Shown: piece by piece, positions 33,328 to 41,915 of the stretch | How the letters are laid out: the number at the start of each line of letters is the position of its first letter | Position numbering within the stretch: position 1 is the stretch's first letter | Source: Phycisphaerales bacterium | GTDB taxonomy: Bacteria; Planctomycetota; Phycisphaerae; Sedimentisphaerales; Anaerobacaceae | Direction: 5' to 3' | Assembly: GCA_030602885.1 (NCBI GenBank) | Contig: JAUVYV010000010.1 | Coordinates: 1-64,000, forward strand | DNA: 64,000 nucleotides | Notes under the pieces: model-generated | What the model was told of the DNA's origin: nothing | The model's database searches: none | Seen by the model: the letters and a program-made list of their open reading frames with translations, nothing else | Program-made: the position numbers and the translations under genes

Positions 33328-33441
33328 TCACCGCCCGCCGAATTAAAAAATTTAATATTTAATACGGACTATTTACTATTTGACATCGCTCGGTCAGCAA
33401 TAGTCAATAGTAAATTGAAAATAGTAAATCGGGGGCGGTGA
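33328..33441. mobile_element. MITE-like AT-rich element with terminal inverted repeats
   Basis: TCACCGCCCGCCGAATT (33328-33344) and AATCGGGGGCGGTGA (33427-33441) are inverted copies (TCACCGCCC outermost) around about 80 bp of AT-rich sequence containing repeated ATAGTAAAT. It encodes nothing. It is either a non-autonomous element or a long hairpin terminator/regulator between the 33466 gene and purA. Confidence 0.4.
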
Positions 33442-33465
33442 GTTTAGGTATTCTTTTTCGTGTTT

Positions 33466-33951
33466 TCAACTGATTTTTGCCACAAGGTGTTCAAGGACCG
33501 CCCCTAAGTTGTCATACGTTCTGTCACTGAGCTTAATATCGACCTCTTTGCCGTTTTGACCCCTGTACGTGAGCGTGAAACGGCCTTTCGACTCGAAAAG
33601 GGTCTTGTCTATTTTCTGTATGGACTCACAGGGTATTTTCTTTTTGCCGTCGATGAGAAGCTCGGTGTCATCGGCGGTGAGCTTTTTGTTCTTTATCGCA
33701 AGCAGCCACACACCTAAAATGACGGCTGCAGCAATGAAAAAGGGCGGCGACTTCTGGTTAAAAACCATTGTCGAGGTGGGCACGCCGTCATTGTCGATAA
33801 CGTGTTTCTTGTAGAAGTTGTGGCGTTTCGACCATTCGTATTTGCTCAGATAACCGTCATAGGCAAAGACAGCGGCAACTCCGATACAGACAGCAATCCA
33901 GATTAAGAACGTATTCCTGCCGTGCTTACTAAAGGGTGCTTCGATAGCCAT
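33466..33951 (-). CDS. membrane protein of unknown function with PH-like tail
   Basis: The 161-residue protein has two predicted membrane helices (about 12-30 and 68-88) and a C-terminal soluble part of about 70 residues with alternating strands (TELLIDGKKKIPCESIQKIDKTLF, in outline), which resembles a bacterial PH-like domain. The family is not certain. AAAGGAG precedes the ATG. It lies 19 bp after the 33971 gene and may share its transcript. Confidence 0.7.
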   Translation of the reverse strand: MAIEAPFSKHGRNTFLIWIAVCIGVAAVFAYDGYLSKYEWSKRHNFYKKHVIDNDGVPTSTMVFNQKSPPFFIAAAVILGVWLLAIKNKKLTADDTELLIDGKKKIPCESIQKIDKTLFESKGRFTLTYRGQNGKEVDIKLSDRTYDNLGAVLEHLVAKIS

Positions 33952-33970
33952 TGAACTCCTTTCCCCGCAC

Positions 33971-34726
33971 TTATATCAGTCTCTTCTGTGCGATAACGTT
34001 AATGAGGGGCTTGATTATCCCGGGAACAATCTTCTCGTTCATAAGCGCTTCGGCCCAGTGACACTGGTTTTCAAAAGACTCGAGCGAATCGAACTTATGG
34101 GCGCTCGACGGATATTGACGAACGGTAAAGGCCAGACTGATGGCTTCATCGGCAGCTCGTTTTTGTTTGCCCGGGTCGTAGACGCTTGTTCTCGATTCCA
34201 TGCTCACTCGCGCCTGGGTGCGGCAGTCGTCGGACAGTGAGACCACAATCGTGGGCGAATAATCAATCGCCTTAGCCGAAGGCAGATCCAGGAGGCAGTT
34301 AAACGCGCCCGGGCCCATGGCCTCGGCTATGACCTCGTCATGGCTGCCGGCACAATCAAAATCCATTGCAAAGGTAACGTCCAGCGAGCCGATATCGAGA
34401 TGGCTGACGCTGAGCATATAGGGTATAAGCTCGAGCACCAGCCGGTGTTGAGCATATACATCTTCGAATGACGAGGGATTCACCATGCCCGAGCCGATGC
34501 GGTCGGTCTCCAGAGTCAGCCAGCGATACTGTCCTTCGCTGCGGTCCTGCTCGAGGCAGTATTCGTTGTTCTCGCCCGTGTAGAAATGTCCCATCGAGGG
34601 GAACTGTTTCTGGATGCGTTCGAAAAAGGCCAGAATCGTATCGCGCTGCGTCGGCAAGGACAGCTCGGTGTTGACGTACATATCCAGATAAAAATCGTCG
34701 CAGAAAGAACTAAAGCTGTTTGACAT
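33971..34726 (-). CDS. conserved-looking protein of unknown function
   Basis: The 251-residue soluble protein has no signal peptide or helix. It is acidic and aromatic-rich with an even domain-like composition, and I do not recognise a family. A promoter-like TTGTCA-17-GACAAT lies upstream at 34767-34795. It precedes a small membrane protein gene, so the two may work together. Confidence 0.65.
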   Translation of the reverse strand: MSNSFSSFCDDFYLDMYVNTELSLPTQRDTILAFFERIQKQFPSMGHFYTGENNEYCLEQDRSEGQYRWLTLETDRIGSGMVNPSSFEDVYAQHRLVLELIPYMLSVSHLDIGSLDVTFAMDFDCAGSHDEVIAEAMGPGAFNCLLDLPSAKAIDYSPTIVVSLSDDCRTQARVSMESRTSVYDPGKQKRAADEAISLAFTVRQYPSSAHKFDSLESFENQCHWAEALMNEKIVPGIIKPLINVIAQKRLI

Positions 34727-34766
34727 ATTATACTTCGCTCCGAAAAAAGTTTAGTCCAGCGGTGGT

Positions 34767-34795
34767 ATTGTCTCATAACAGTTGGTTTTTGACAA
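34767..34795 (-). promoter_or_regulatory. possible promoter of the 34726 gene
   Basis: On the minus strand TTGTCA (34790-34795), 17-bp spacer, GACAAT (34767-34772). The -35 is a five-of-six match and the -10 four-of-six. Confidence 0.4.
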
Positions 34796-34897
34796 GACGT
34801 AATACGGCTCAAACTTCGGGGTTTTTTGGGGGCTGGCAAGATTGCCCAATATGCTGTTCGCCCTGTAAAAAGGGAGTTTTTCGGACTCAGGGCCGTA

Positions 34898-37800
34898 TCA
34901 GTTTCTTGTCACCGTGATTGTATCTGTTGCGATTTGGTTGCCCTGGTAATCGTAGGCGACGAATTCGAGGAGGTTGGGGCCCGGTTCAAGGTCGATAGAG
35001 TTTTCCCAGGTTTCGATGTCGAGCCAATCGAATTCCGGTATTTCAGGCCGACCGGTAACACGAATTTCACGGACGTTGATCCAGCCGGTACCTTCTATGA
35101 CGACCGAGCTGCTCGACGTTGAAAAGTTATTGCCGCCGTTGGTGGTTATCTCGAAGCTGACATTAGAGGGCATTTGCGTTGCGAGAATCCAGTCGGAGCG
35201 CTCAACCTGGAAATCGAGATAGTGATCAACAAAATCCTCATTCGGGATAAGGGACTCAAAGTGGTTTGCCCAGTAGGTCAGGTATGTTGCGTTTGCGGTG
35301 GTTGTTATGATATCGTGTATGTGTCCGAAGTAGGCGCGGTCGTATTTTGGGCTGTAGTTGAAGACGTGCTGGTTCATCTTTGGGGTCTTCTTCAGCGGCA
35401 GAGGGTCTTGTGCCCAGCTGGCGCAGTCCCAATGGAAATCATTATCCCAGGTCAGGAAGACGATACGATTGTCGCTCGGTCTGATATAGAAGTAGTGGTT
35501 GTGCGGAGTGTTGGAGCCAAAGTAATTGTCGAACGTTGCAACAACACCGGTCCAGGCATAGGCTCGTATCCACTGGTCGAGGTCGAGTATCTGTTCGGCC
35601 TCTGCTAAAAATGTCTCGTACTGGAGCGAGAACATTTTGCACATCTCGATAAGACGGCTGTAGTCGTCGCGGGCACGGTTGCTCCTGACAAAATACGTGC
35701 CGCGGTAGTTGTCGGCTGAATCTCCCAGATCCCAGATAGGTGGATTGGGGTATTCAGCACTGGCTGTATCATGCCTTTTAGGGCTCTCCGGGTAGCTTGC
35801 CGGATCACCGTCCACCGTTGTTGTCGGATAGTAAATCAACTCCTGTTTGAAGAGCATACCGTCATCACCGTCGGCGAAAGCGGATTCAAGATATTGGTCG
35901 CTGAATCTGGCTAATTGCAACTGGGCATAGCTGTAGTTGCCGGTATCGGGCGGCGGCATAAAGCGAATGAGGTCGTCATACTGGCTCGATATGCCTCCGC
36001 AGTGATTTAGAATGTGTTTGATGAGGATTTCTCTCGTGGCCTGATCTTCACACCATCCTGAGCCCCACCTGTCGATGGCAAGTACGCTGTGAACGCCGCG
36101 GAACAGTTCGTCGCTGTTGAACTCGACCTTCCAGCCTCGCCGGCTTACCGTGGCAGTTCCGCGCGTCCCGAGAGAACCTTTGTAGTGTATGCCCACGTTG
36201 TAAAATGCCTTTGACTCGTCGTAGATAATTGTGCCAGGGTAGTCGTCATATGCGTTTGTGTATCGGTTTGTGACCTCGCTCAAGGCGTCGTAGTCGTCGC
36301 TGAGCATGACGATTCTAAAGTTATGCAGTCCGTTGGTAGCGGCCTGGCCGTCGTTGACTTTATAGAGTGCTCGTGAATCGGGTCCTGTGGGGGGATAGTA
36401 AGAGGTGGCGGTGGCGCCATCGGTTGCTTCGATATAGAACTGAACGATGGTGCCGGCGGCTTTGCCCAATATTGTCCTTCTGTACTCACCGCTGCCGTAG
36501 TGGGTCATAGTTGAGCCAGACCACCCGCCGCCGTCGGTCCTGGACCAGAGCTTTACCGAGCTTAGACCGTCAGGGTCTTTGGCTACGGTTGTCACAGTCA
36601 CTGTCTGCCATGCGTTGGGCACAACGGGGCTGTGGCCCAGGTAGTTATAGGTAGGCCCTATGTTCGATTCATAGCAACTGTTCTGAGCCGCCGGTGTGCC
36701 GTTGTCCGGTGACGGCTGGATTAAAGTTGTTTTCGCTACCCTGTGATAATAAAGGTGGGTATTCAGGCGAGGATTGCCCGCAAGCCATTTGGCGCGGAAT
36801 GAGATTTCGTAGTCTGTGCCGTTGACGACCTGCTCGCCGTTGTCGAAGGTGGTCTCGGCATGGTTATAGATGTTCTCCATCGGCCTCGTAGCTTTCAGAT
36901 GTAAAACCTTGTTAGCCGGGTTATCCGGGTCGGTTATCACCTCACTGAAGCCATGCGTTCCACCAAAGCGCCACTTGTCCGCACCGGTTTCGAACGAGCC
37001 GTTCTGAATGAACTCGACGGCCGAGCCGTCAGGGTCTTCTATAACGCTGATGTCATCGATGAGGATTTCGCCGTCGTTGAGCAGACCCATAACAAATTCG
37101 TTCCAAAGCTGCCAGCCGGGTCCGTCATCAACAGTCACATCCTCCTGTGCTGTCATACGATACGTGTAGGTATTCCAGCTTGCTTTTTCTCGCTCGTTAC
37201 TGTCTGCCCAGGCCTCGGGTTTTCTGTTGTCGGCGTCGGGGTCCCGCAGCTCGAGCGAGGAGCCGCCGCCGTCGGCGTATTCGGGCCAGGGCTTATCGTC
37301 GTAATAACGGACTTCATCCACTACGGCGCCCATGTTGTTGATGAGTGTGATTCTTTCACCGTCATTCGAGAGTTTGCCCGTAAAATCACCGTATATTTTG
37401 TCTTCTATGGAAGGATATTTGTCTTTAAGGGCAGCCGAATCCTTTGCCACAATTATGTAGTCGTGTGATGGGATTGGTGTAATTGTCAGGAAGATGAACC
37501 GGCCGACTCCCTCTAATCTCCAGCCGGTGATATTGACGGTACTGCCGGACCGGTTGTACAGCTCAATCCATTCCTCATTTGAGTCGGCGAACGGCGTAAT
37601 GTCGGTCTCCCAGATTGGCTGGTGGTGGTACATAATCTCGTTGATAACGATATTGTTGAGCACATGGGTATCGGTTGGGATTGTAATCAGGCCTGTCAGG
37701 CCGTTGTCGGCACCGGGCGTGCCGTTGTTTTGTGAGCTCGCCGCCCAGTTTGCGGCGGGCTTGGTGGCGGTATCGGGGTCGATTTTGGCAAGGGTCTTGC

Positions 37801-38908
37801 CCGTGCCGTCGGGTGCAGTTGGCCAGTCGCCCCCGTCGTTGTAATCGACGACATCCATTACCCTGCCGCTGTTGTCTCTGAGCCGAACTCTCTCGCCTCC
37901 GTTTGACAAACGTCCGGCGTATGGTCCAAGCGCATCGGGGTAGCCCGTCTCGGCCTGAAGATGGGTTGGGCTGCTTGCGACGACGATGTAATCACCGCCG
38001 TGTATTACCGTGCCCGGGCCGAATTTGTATTTTACGCCGTCCGTAATCCACCAGCCGGACAGGTCAATGTCTATGGCCATCTGGTTGTACAACTCCACCC
38101 ATTCGAGCGATATATCGCTGACGTGATGGTGGTACATAATCTCGTTGAAAACGACGACACAGTCGCCGTCGTTGCTGATGACAAGCTCCTGCAGGTCTGA
38201 GAGGAAGTTCTCGGCTCCGGGCGTGGGGATACCGAATGCCGTCCAGTTGTTTTCGGCATCAGGGAATCTGCCGTAGGACTCATCGTTTCCCTGTGGGCCG
38301 AAAACGATGCTGTCGATAAAGGTGGAGCCATCGAAGGCGACCAGGCCAACTCGCTCGCCGTCTGCTTTTAGACTAAACCCGATGTGCAGGGGGCCGTCTT
38401 CAGGGTCTTTGTCGGCCCAAATCAGGCCATACCCGTGCGGGGCTATCTGCGTCTGGAACGGGCGGTTCGAGGGAATCTGATTGAGGTCGGGTATGTTGAA
38501 ATCATCGGTGATGTAGTAGCCCCCTATGTCTGCCGCGATGTTGCTGTCGTTGTATATTTCGACCCAATCGTCGTAATCGCCCTGACCGTCGGCGATGGTG
38601 GTCTCATTGTCTGCCTGAAATTCGTTAATGACTAACCGCACATCGTCGCAGCTTTTGCCCCAGTTTTTCGCCAAAATTGCAAAATCACTGCCGTTTATTC
38701 CCAAAAATTCGTCAAAATTTGCACAAAATTCACCCCCGCAATTTTCGCTAAGCCATTGCTGCGCAAGGACTTGCACATCCTCCCAATCGACGCTGCAATC
38801 CTTATTTATATCGCCTAAGGGGCTTGCCTGGCAGTTAAAGGTAATGGTGAGAATTGAAACAAATATGACAATTGTGGACCAAACCTGCGTACGCCTTAAT
38901 ATCTTCAA
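34898..38908 (-). CDS. giant secreted CotH/lamin-tail/dockerin protein
   Basis: The protein has 1336 residues. A signal peptide (1-29) is followed directly by a dockerin-like module (about 30-87) with two helices starting GDINKDCSVDWEDV. Three lamin-tail domains follow (about 90-240, 255-410, 430-580; each opens V-I-N-E and contains an ELYN-type strand), then a carbohydrate-binding-like beta module (about 630-730), an Ig-like segment, a CotH domain (about 890-1260; NVGIHYKGSLGTRG, LTWDNDFHWDC) and a beta-rich tail. CotH is an atypical protein-kinase-like fold, usually on spore or surface proteins. The start is TTG, with AGGAAAGG upstream. Cell-surface attachment is likely. Confidence 0.85.
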   Translation of the reverse strand: MKILRRTQVWSTIVIFVSILTITFNCQASPLGDINKDCSVDWEDVQVLAQQWLSENCGGEFCANFDEFLGINGSDFAILAKNWGKSCDDVRLVINEFQADNETTIADGQGDYDDWVEIYNDSNIAADIGGYYITDDFNIPDLNQIPSNRPFQTQIAPHGYGLIWADKDPEDGPLHIGFSLKADGERVGLVAFDGSTFIDSIVFGPQGNDESYGRFPDAENNWTAFGIPTPGAENFLSDLQELVISNDGDCVVVFNEIMYHHHVSDISLEWVELYNQMAIDIDLSGWWITDGVKYKFGPGTVIHGGDYIVVASSPTHLQAETGYPDALGPYAGRLSNGGERVRLRDNSGRVMDVVDYNDGGDWPTAPDGTGKTLAKIDPDTATKPAANWAASSQNNGTPGADNGLTGLITIPTDTHVLNNIVINEIMYHHQPIWETDITPFADSNEEWIELYNRSGSTVNITGWRLEGVGRFIFLTITPIPSHDYIIVAKDSAALKDKYPSIEDKIYGDFTGKLSNDGERITLINNMGAVVDEVRYYDDKPWPEYADGGGSSLELRDPDADNRKPEAWADSNEREKASWNTYTYRMTAQEDVTVDDGPGWQLWNEFVMGLLNDGEILIDDISVIEDPDGSAVEFIQNGSFETGADKWRFGGTHGFSEVITDPDNPANKVLHLKATRPMENIYNHAETTFDNGEQVVNGTDYEISFRAKWLAGNPRLNTHLYYHRVAKTTLIQPSPDNGTPAAQNSCYESNIGPTYNYLGHSPVVPNAWQTVTVTTVAKDPDGLSSVKLWSRTDGGGWSGSTMTHYGSGEYRRTILGKAAGTIVQFYIEATDGATATSYYPPTGPDSRALYKVNDGQAATNGLHNFRIVMLSDDYDALSEVTNRYTNAYDDYPGTIIYDESKAFYNVGIHYKGSLGTRGTATVSRRGWKVEFNSDELFRGVHSVLAIDRWGSGWCEDQATREILIKHILNHCGGISSQYDDLIRFMPPPDTGNYSYAQLQLARFSDQYLESAFADGDDGMLFKQELIYYPTTTVDGDPASYPESPKRHDTASAEYPNPPIWDLGDSADNYRGTYFVRSNRARDDYSRLIEMCKMFSLQYETFLAEAEQILDLDQWIRAYAWTGVVATFDNYFGSNTPHNHYFYIRPSDNRIVFLTWDNDFHWDCASWAQDPLPLKKTPKMNQHVFNYSPKYDRAYFGHIHDIITTTANATYLTYWANHFESLIPNEDFVDHYLDFQVERSDWILATQMPSNVSFEITTNGGNNFSTSSSSVVIEGTGWINVREIRVTGRPEIPEFDWLDIETWENSIDLEPGPNLLEFVAYDYQGNQIATDTITVTRN

Positions 38909-39094
38909 AACCTTTCCTCGCTGATTGCATAAAAACTTCGTCTGAGGCTTTAGGCGTCCCCAGCGGACAACAGCCCCCTATGTCTTTTCACACCACTAAC
39001 TGTATTCTAACATAATTGCAGCTACCGCGTCAACGCTATGATGCTCTTGTGCGCGTAAAATCTTCCCAAAGAAGGACTTAGAGCCCCGTCCAAA

Positions 39095-39814
39095 TCAGAG
39101 CGCTTCTGCCGTTTTGACCGCCTCGGCCAACTCTATTTTACCCTCGTAAAGCGCCCTTCCGATTATCGCACCAGCCACCCCCACTTTGGCGAGATTCTCA
39201 ATATCGCTTGTTTTCGTCACCCCGCCCGCTGCTATGATCGGCACATTCACTGCCTCAACAAGCGATTTTGTCCGATCCAGATTCGGTCCTGCCATCATCC
39301 CATCTTTTGTGATATCGGTGTATATTATGGCTGCGAGGGGCAGTTTTGCGGCCTGGGCGGCGAACTCCATAAGTGGTGTCGGGTGCTCTTTTGTCCAGCC
39401 GGAGGTGGCGACGGTTGAGCCGCGGGCATCGAGTCCGAAGGCGATTCGGCCGCTGAATTCTTGTGCGATCCGGCTGAACCACTCAAAATCACTGACCGCC
39501 ATGGTGCCGATTATCACTCGTTCAACGCCGATATCGAGGAGCTCTTTGACGGCCTCTTCGGTTCTGATGCCTCCGCCGACCTCGATTTTGAGTTTTCCGA
39601 GTGCGGCTATGGCCGAGATTGTTCCTGTATTGACGGGCTTTCCGACCTTGGCGCCGTCGAGGTCAACGATGTGGAGCCATTCGGCGCCGGCTGCGATAAA
39701 GTCGCCGGCCTGCTCGACGGGGTTGTCTTTGTAGTCAATCTGGCGGCGGTAGTCGCCCTGGATGAGGCGGACACACTTTCCCTCCCGCAGGTCAATCGCA
39801 GGAATGATATACAT
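39095..39814 (-). CDS. hisA: phosphoribosylformimino-5-aminoimidazole carboxamide ribotide isomerase
   Basis: A 239-residue TIM barrel of histidine synthesis. PAIDLREGKCVRL holds the catalytic Asp8; HIVDLDGAKVG, EVGGGIRTEE, YTDITKDGMMAGPN and AAGGVTKTSD are the phosphate-binding and catalytic loops. AGGAA precedes the ATG. It is separated from hisC and hisB, which are on the other strand 19 kb away. The neighbours here are secreted proteins, so it may have its own promoter. Confidence 0.96.
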   Translation of the reverse strand: MYIIPAIDLREGKCVRLIQGDYRRQIDYKDNPVEQAGDFIAAGAEWLHIVDLDGAKVGKPVNTGTISAIAALGKLKIEVGGGIRTEEAVKELLDIGVERVIIGTMAVSDFEWFSRIAQEFSGRIAFGLDARGSTVATSGWTKEHPTPLMEFAAQAAKLPLAAIIYTDITKDGMMAGPNLDRTKSLVEAVNVPIIAAGGVTKTSDIENLAKVGVAGAIIGRALYEGKIELAEAVKTAEAL

Positions 39815-39928
39815 TTTTCTATTCCTAAACGCTGCCGGTTGATTCGCCGGATTTCAGATGAACGATTATTCCCTTTCTACAGTTTCCCGCTGAGCATTTC
39901 AAAGCTCAACACATGAATCTTATCAAGA

Positions 39929-41191
39929 TTATTTTCCGTCTTCGTTAATCCAGATGTCGAGACGGGGCACCTTCCAGCCGTATGGTTTTCCGAGGATGTC
40001 CAAATCACCGTCGCCGTCGAGGTCGGCGATTTTTGACTCGTGGTTTGCGATTCCCTGGGAGATGAGCATTGTCTCGAAGCTGCCTTTGCCGTCGCCGAGC
40101 AGAATCATGTTTTTGCAGTCGGGATTTTTGCCGCCTAAGCGCATTTCCGCGACCCATATATCGAGATTGCCGTCACGGTCGAAATCGACGATGTCGAGTG
40201 AGTGTCCGCAGTCGATTTCGTCGATGAGGATTTTGCCGACCCAGGTACCTGTACCTTTGCGCCACTGCCCTTCGGCCTCTTTCCATTGGTACATAACCAG
40301 AGGCGCCCAGCCGTCGCCGACGACGAGAACGACTTCCGGCCGGTCGCCTTTTATGAGCTGAGCGGCTGCGGAACGGCTGAAGGCATAGCCGGCATCGATG
40401 ATGTTCGGTATGAAGGTTGTTCCTTCGATGTGTTTGAACCATCGGCCTCCGCCTACGATGTCGATTCTGCCGTCGCCGTCGATATCGGCCTTGGCCAAGC
40501 CTTCGTGTTCGTTGATCGATTTGAAGCCGGGGTATGGCCGGGTCTGTCGCTGCTGCATCTCGCTGTCGGAGCTGTAGCTGTATATGACGTGACAATCCCA
40601 CGGTTGGGTCTCTCTCGGGTTTTCGGGGATTTCGGCGAGGTAGAGCTTTTGGCCGCCCTGGTTCCAGAAGACCAGCTCGGCTTGGCCATCGCCGTCGAAG
40701 TCACCGAACATCAGGTCATGGTGTTTGGTGGCGCCGAAGTTTTTGATTTCCCTGCGTTTCCAGGGTTTGCCGGGGTCGTAATTCGGATACGGATTTTCCC
40801 ACCACCAGACGCGGTTACTCGCCGAATCGCCGCCGAAAACGACGTCGAGGTCTCCGTCAGAGTCTATATCCAGGCAAGCGGAGCCGGCTTCGATTTTCAA
40901 CGGCCCGGCATCGAGGACATATCTTTTCCAGCCGTCCGTGAGCTTGCGATACCAGACGACGGACGGCGCCTTTGTTCGTTCGGTGATGACGAAGTCGTTG
41001 ATTCCGTCCTTATCGACGTCCAGGACGAGAGCGGCTGTCTGCTGGTCACCGGCGTTGGGGACCTCGAGATCTCCGTTGGCAGTTGAAAGGTGCTTCCATT
41101 TGATTGTCGGCACTCGCTGTGCGAACGCGCAGCAGGAGAGCAAAGCGACTACGACAACAAAGACCGTAATGGCCAAGCATCTGTTTCTCAT
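39929..41191 (-). CDS. secreted FG-GAP/VCBS repeat protein
   Basis: The 420-residue protein has a Sec signal peptide (cut near CAFA, residue 24). Repeats carry calcium-loop signatures: DVDKDGINDFV, DIDSDGDLDVVF, DFDGDGQAELVF, DIDGDGRIDIV, DFDRDGNLDIWV and DLDGDGDLDIL. These form an FG-GAP/VCBS beta-propeller with calcium in the loops. The role is probably extracellular binding or a lectin-like function; no catalytic site is seen. AAAGGAG lies six bases ahead of the ATG. Confidence 0.85.
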   Translation of the reverse strand: MRNRCLAITVFVVVVALLSCCAFAQRVPTIKWKHLSTANGDLEVPNAGDQQTAALVLDVDKDGINDFVITERTKAPSVVWYRKLTDGWKRYVLDAGPLKIEAGSACLDIDSDGDLDVVFGGDSASNRVWWWENPYPNYDPGKPWKRREIKNFGATKHHDLMFGDFDGDGQAELVFWNQGGQKLYLAEIPENPRETQPWDCHVIYSYSSDSEMQQRQTRPYPGFKSINEHEGLAKADIDGDGRIDIVGGGRWFKHIEGTTFIPNIIDAGYAFSRSAAAQLIKGDRPEVVLVVGDGWAPLVMYQWKEAEGQWRKGTGTWVGKILIDEIDCGHSLDIVDFDRDGNLDIWVAEMRLGGKNPDCKNMILLGDGKGSFETMLISQGIANHESKIADLDGDGDLDILGKPYGWKVPRLDIWINEDGK

Positions 41192-41314
41192 GACAATCTC
41201 CTTTCTTCACATTTCTTGCCGCCGGGGAGAATGGTAACCTGTCGGCCACAGTTTCGCAAGGCCGAGAGCCGTCAGAGCCGACTTGAGTGCGCTAAAACAA
41301 CGGCTGGTCTAAGA

Positions 41315-41488
41315 GCCTATCCTAAAAACCCGCTCTATTACGGCCGGCTGCAAAGCCCGATACCTGCGTTGTCGGGCCAAAATCGTCCTCGACGTAGCTT
41401 TGGCTACGCCTGCGGCAATTTTGCCCCTGCCGCCTTGGCCTGGGGCTTTTCGCTCAGCCTCATAACGAGGGCGATTATTAGGATAGGC
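41315..41488. mobile_element. MITE-like foldback element
   Basis: Perfect 11-bp terminal inverted repeats GCCTATCCTAA (41315-41325) and TTAGGATAGGC (41478-41488) bound a 174-bp element with an internal CGTAGC/GCTACG stem and longer imperfect pairing through the middle. CTAAGA occurs on both outer flanks (left copy adjacent, right copy after one extra base) and may be a target duplication. There is no transposase frame. Confidence 0.6.
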
Positions 41489-41651
41489 ACTAAGAGGCCG
41501 GCCACAGACTACCTCGATAGTCAGGCGGAATCGTGATTTTTTCTGGTTGATAGTACCGCAGCCAAAAAATATAATGTGAAAGTTGATTGTAGCAGGGGTT
41601 GTCAGGATTGTTGCGGGCTGTTTAGCATAAGTTGTTAAGAGGTAAGAACCT

Positions 41652-41737
41652 GGAGAGGTGTCGGAGTGGCTGATCGAGCCGGTTTCGAAAACCGGTGTGC
41701 CCTTTGGGTACCGCGGGTTCGAATCCCGCCCTCTCCG
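41652..41737 (+). tRNA. tRNA-Ser(CGA)
   Basis: The acceptor GGAGAGG (41652-41658) pairs with CCTCTCC (41730-41736), with discriminator G. The anticodon arm CCGGT/ACCGG carries the loop TTCGAAA, anticodon CGA, reading UCG serine codons. A long variable arm and a GTTCGAATC T-loop are present, as required for serine tRNA. CCA is not encoded. A weak TTGTCA-18-TAGCAT promoter (41599-41628) lies upstream. Confidence 0.93.
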
Positions 41738-41778
41738 TTGAAGCTGCTACCTTAGATGGTGGCGGGATGAGAACACGC

Positions 41779-41795
41779 GCGGTGCGAAGCACCGC
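41779..41795. repeat. hairpin downstream of tRNA-Ser
   Basis: GCGGTGC (41779-41785), loop GAA, GCACCGC (41789-41795). The 13-base sequence CGAATCCCGCCCT, the tRNA 3' end (41720-41732), recurs at 41832-41844 followed by a T-run (41849-41854). The 41738-41915 stretch therefore contains a partial tRNA-end duplication and a possible terminator, and no gene I can support. Confidence 0.5.
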
Positions 41796-41915
41796 CACGC
41801 GGGGTTGACACGCCAAAGGCGAGCCGCGAAGCGAATCCCGCCCTGGCCGTTTTTTGCAGCCCGATGCCCGGAGTTTGAGTGAGCAGACACGATTGAATGT
41901 GGAGAGTTTCTTTCG

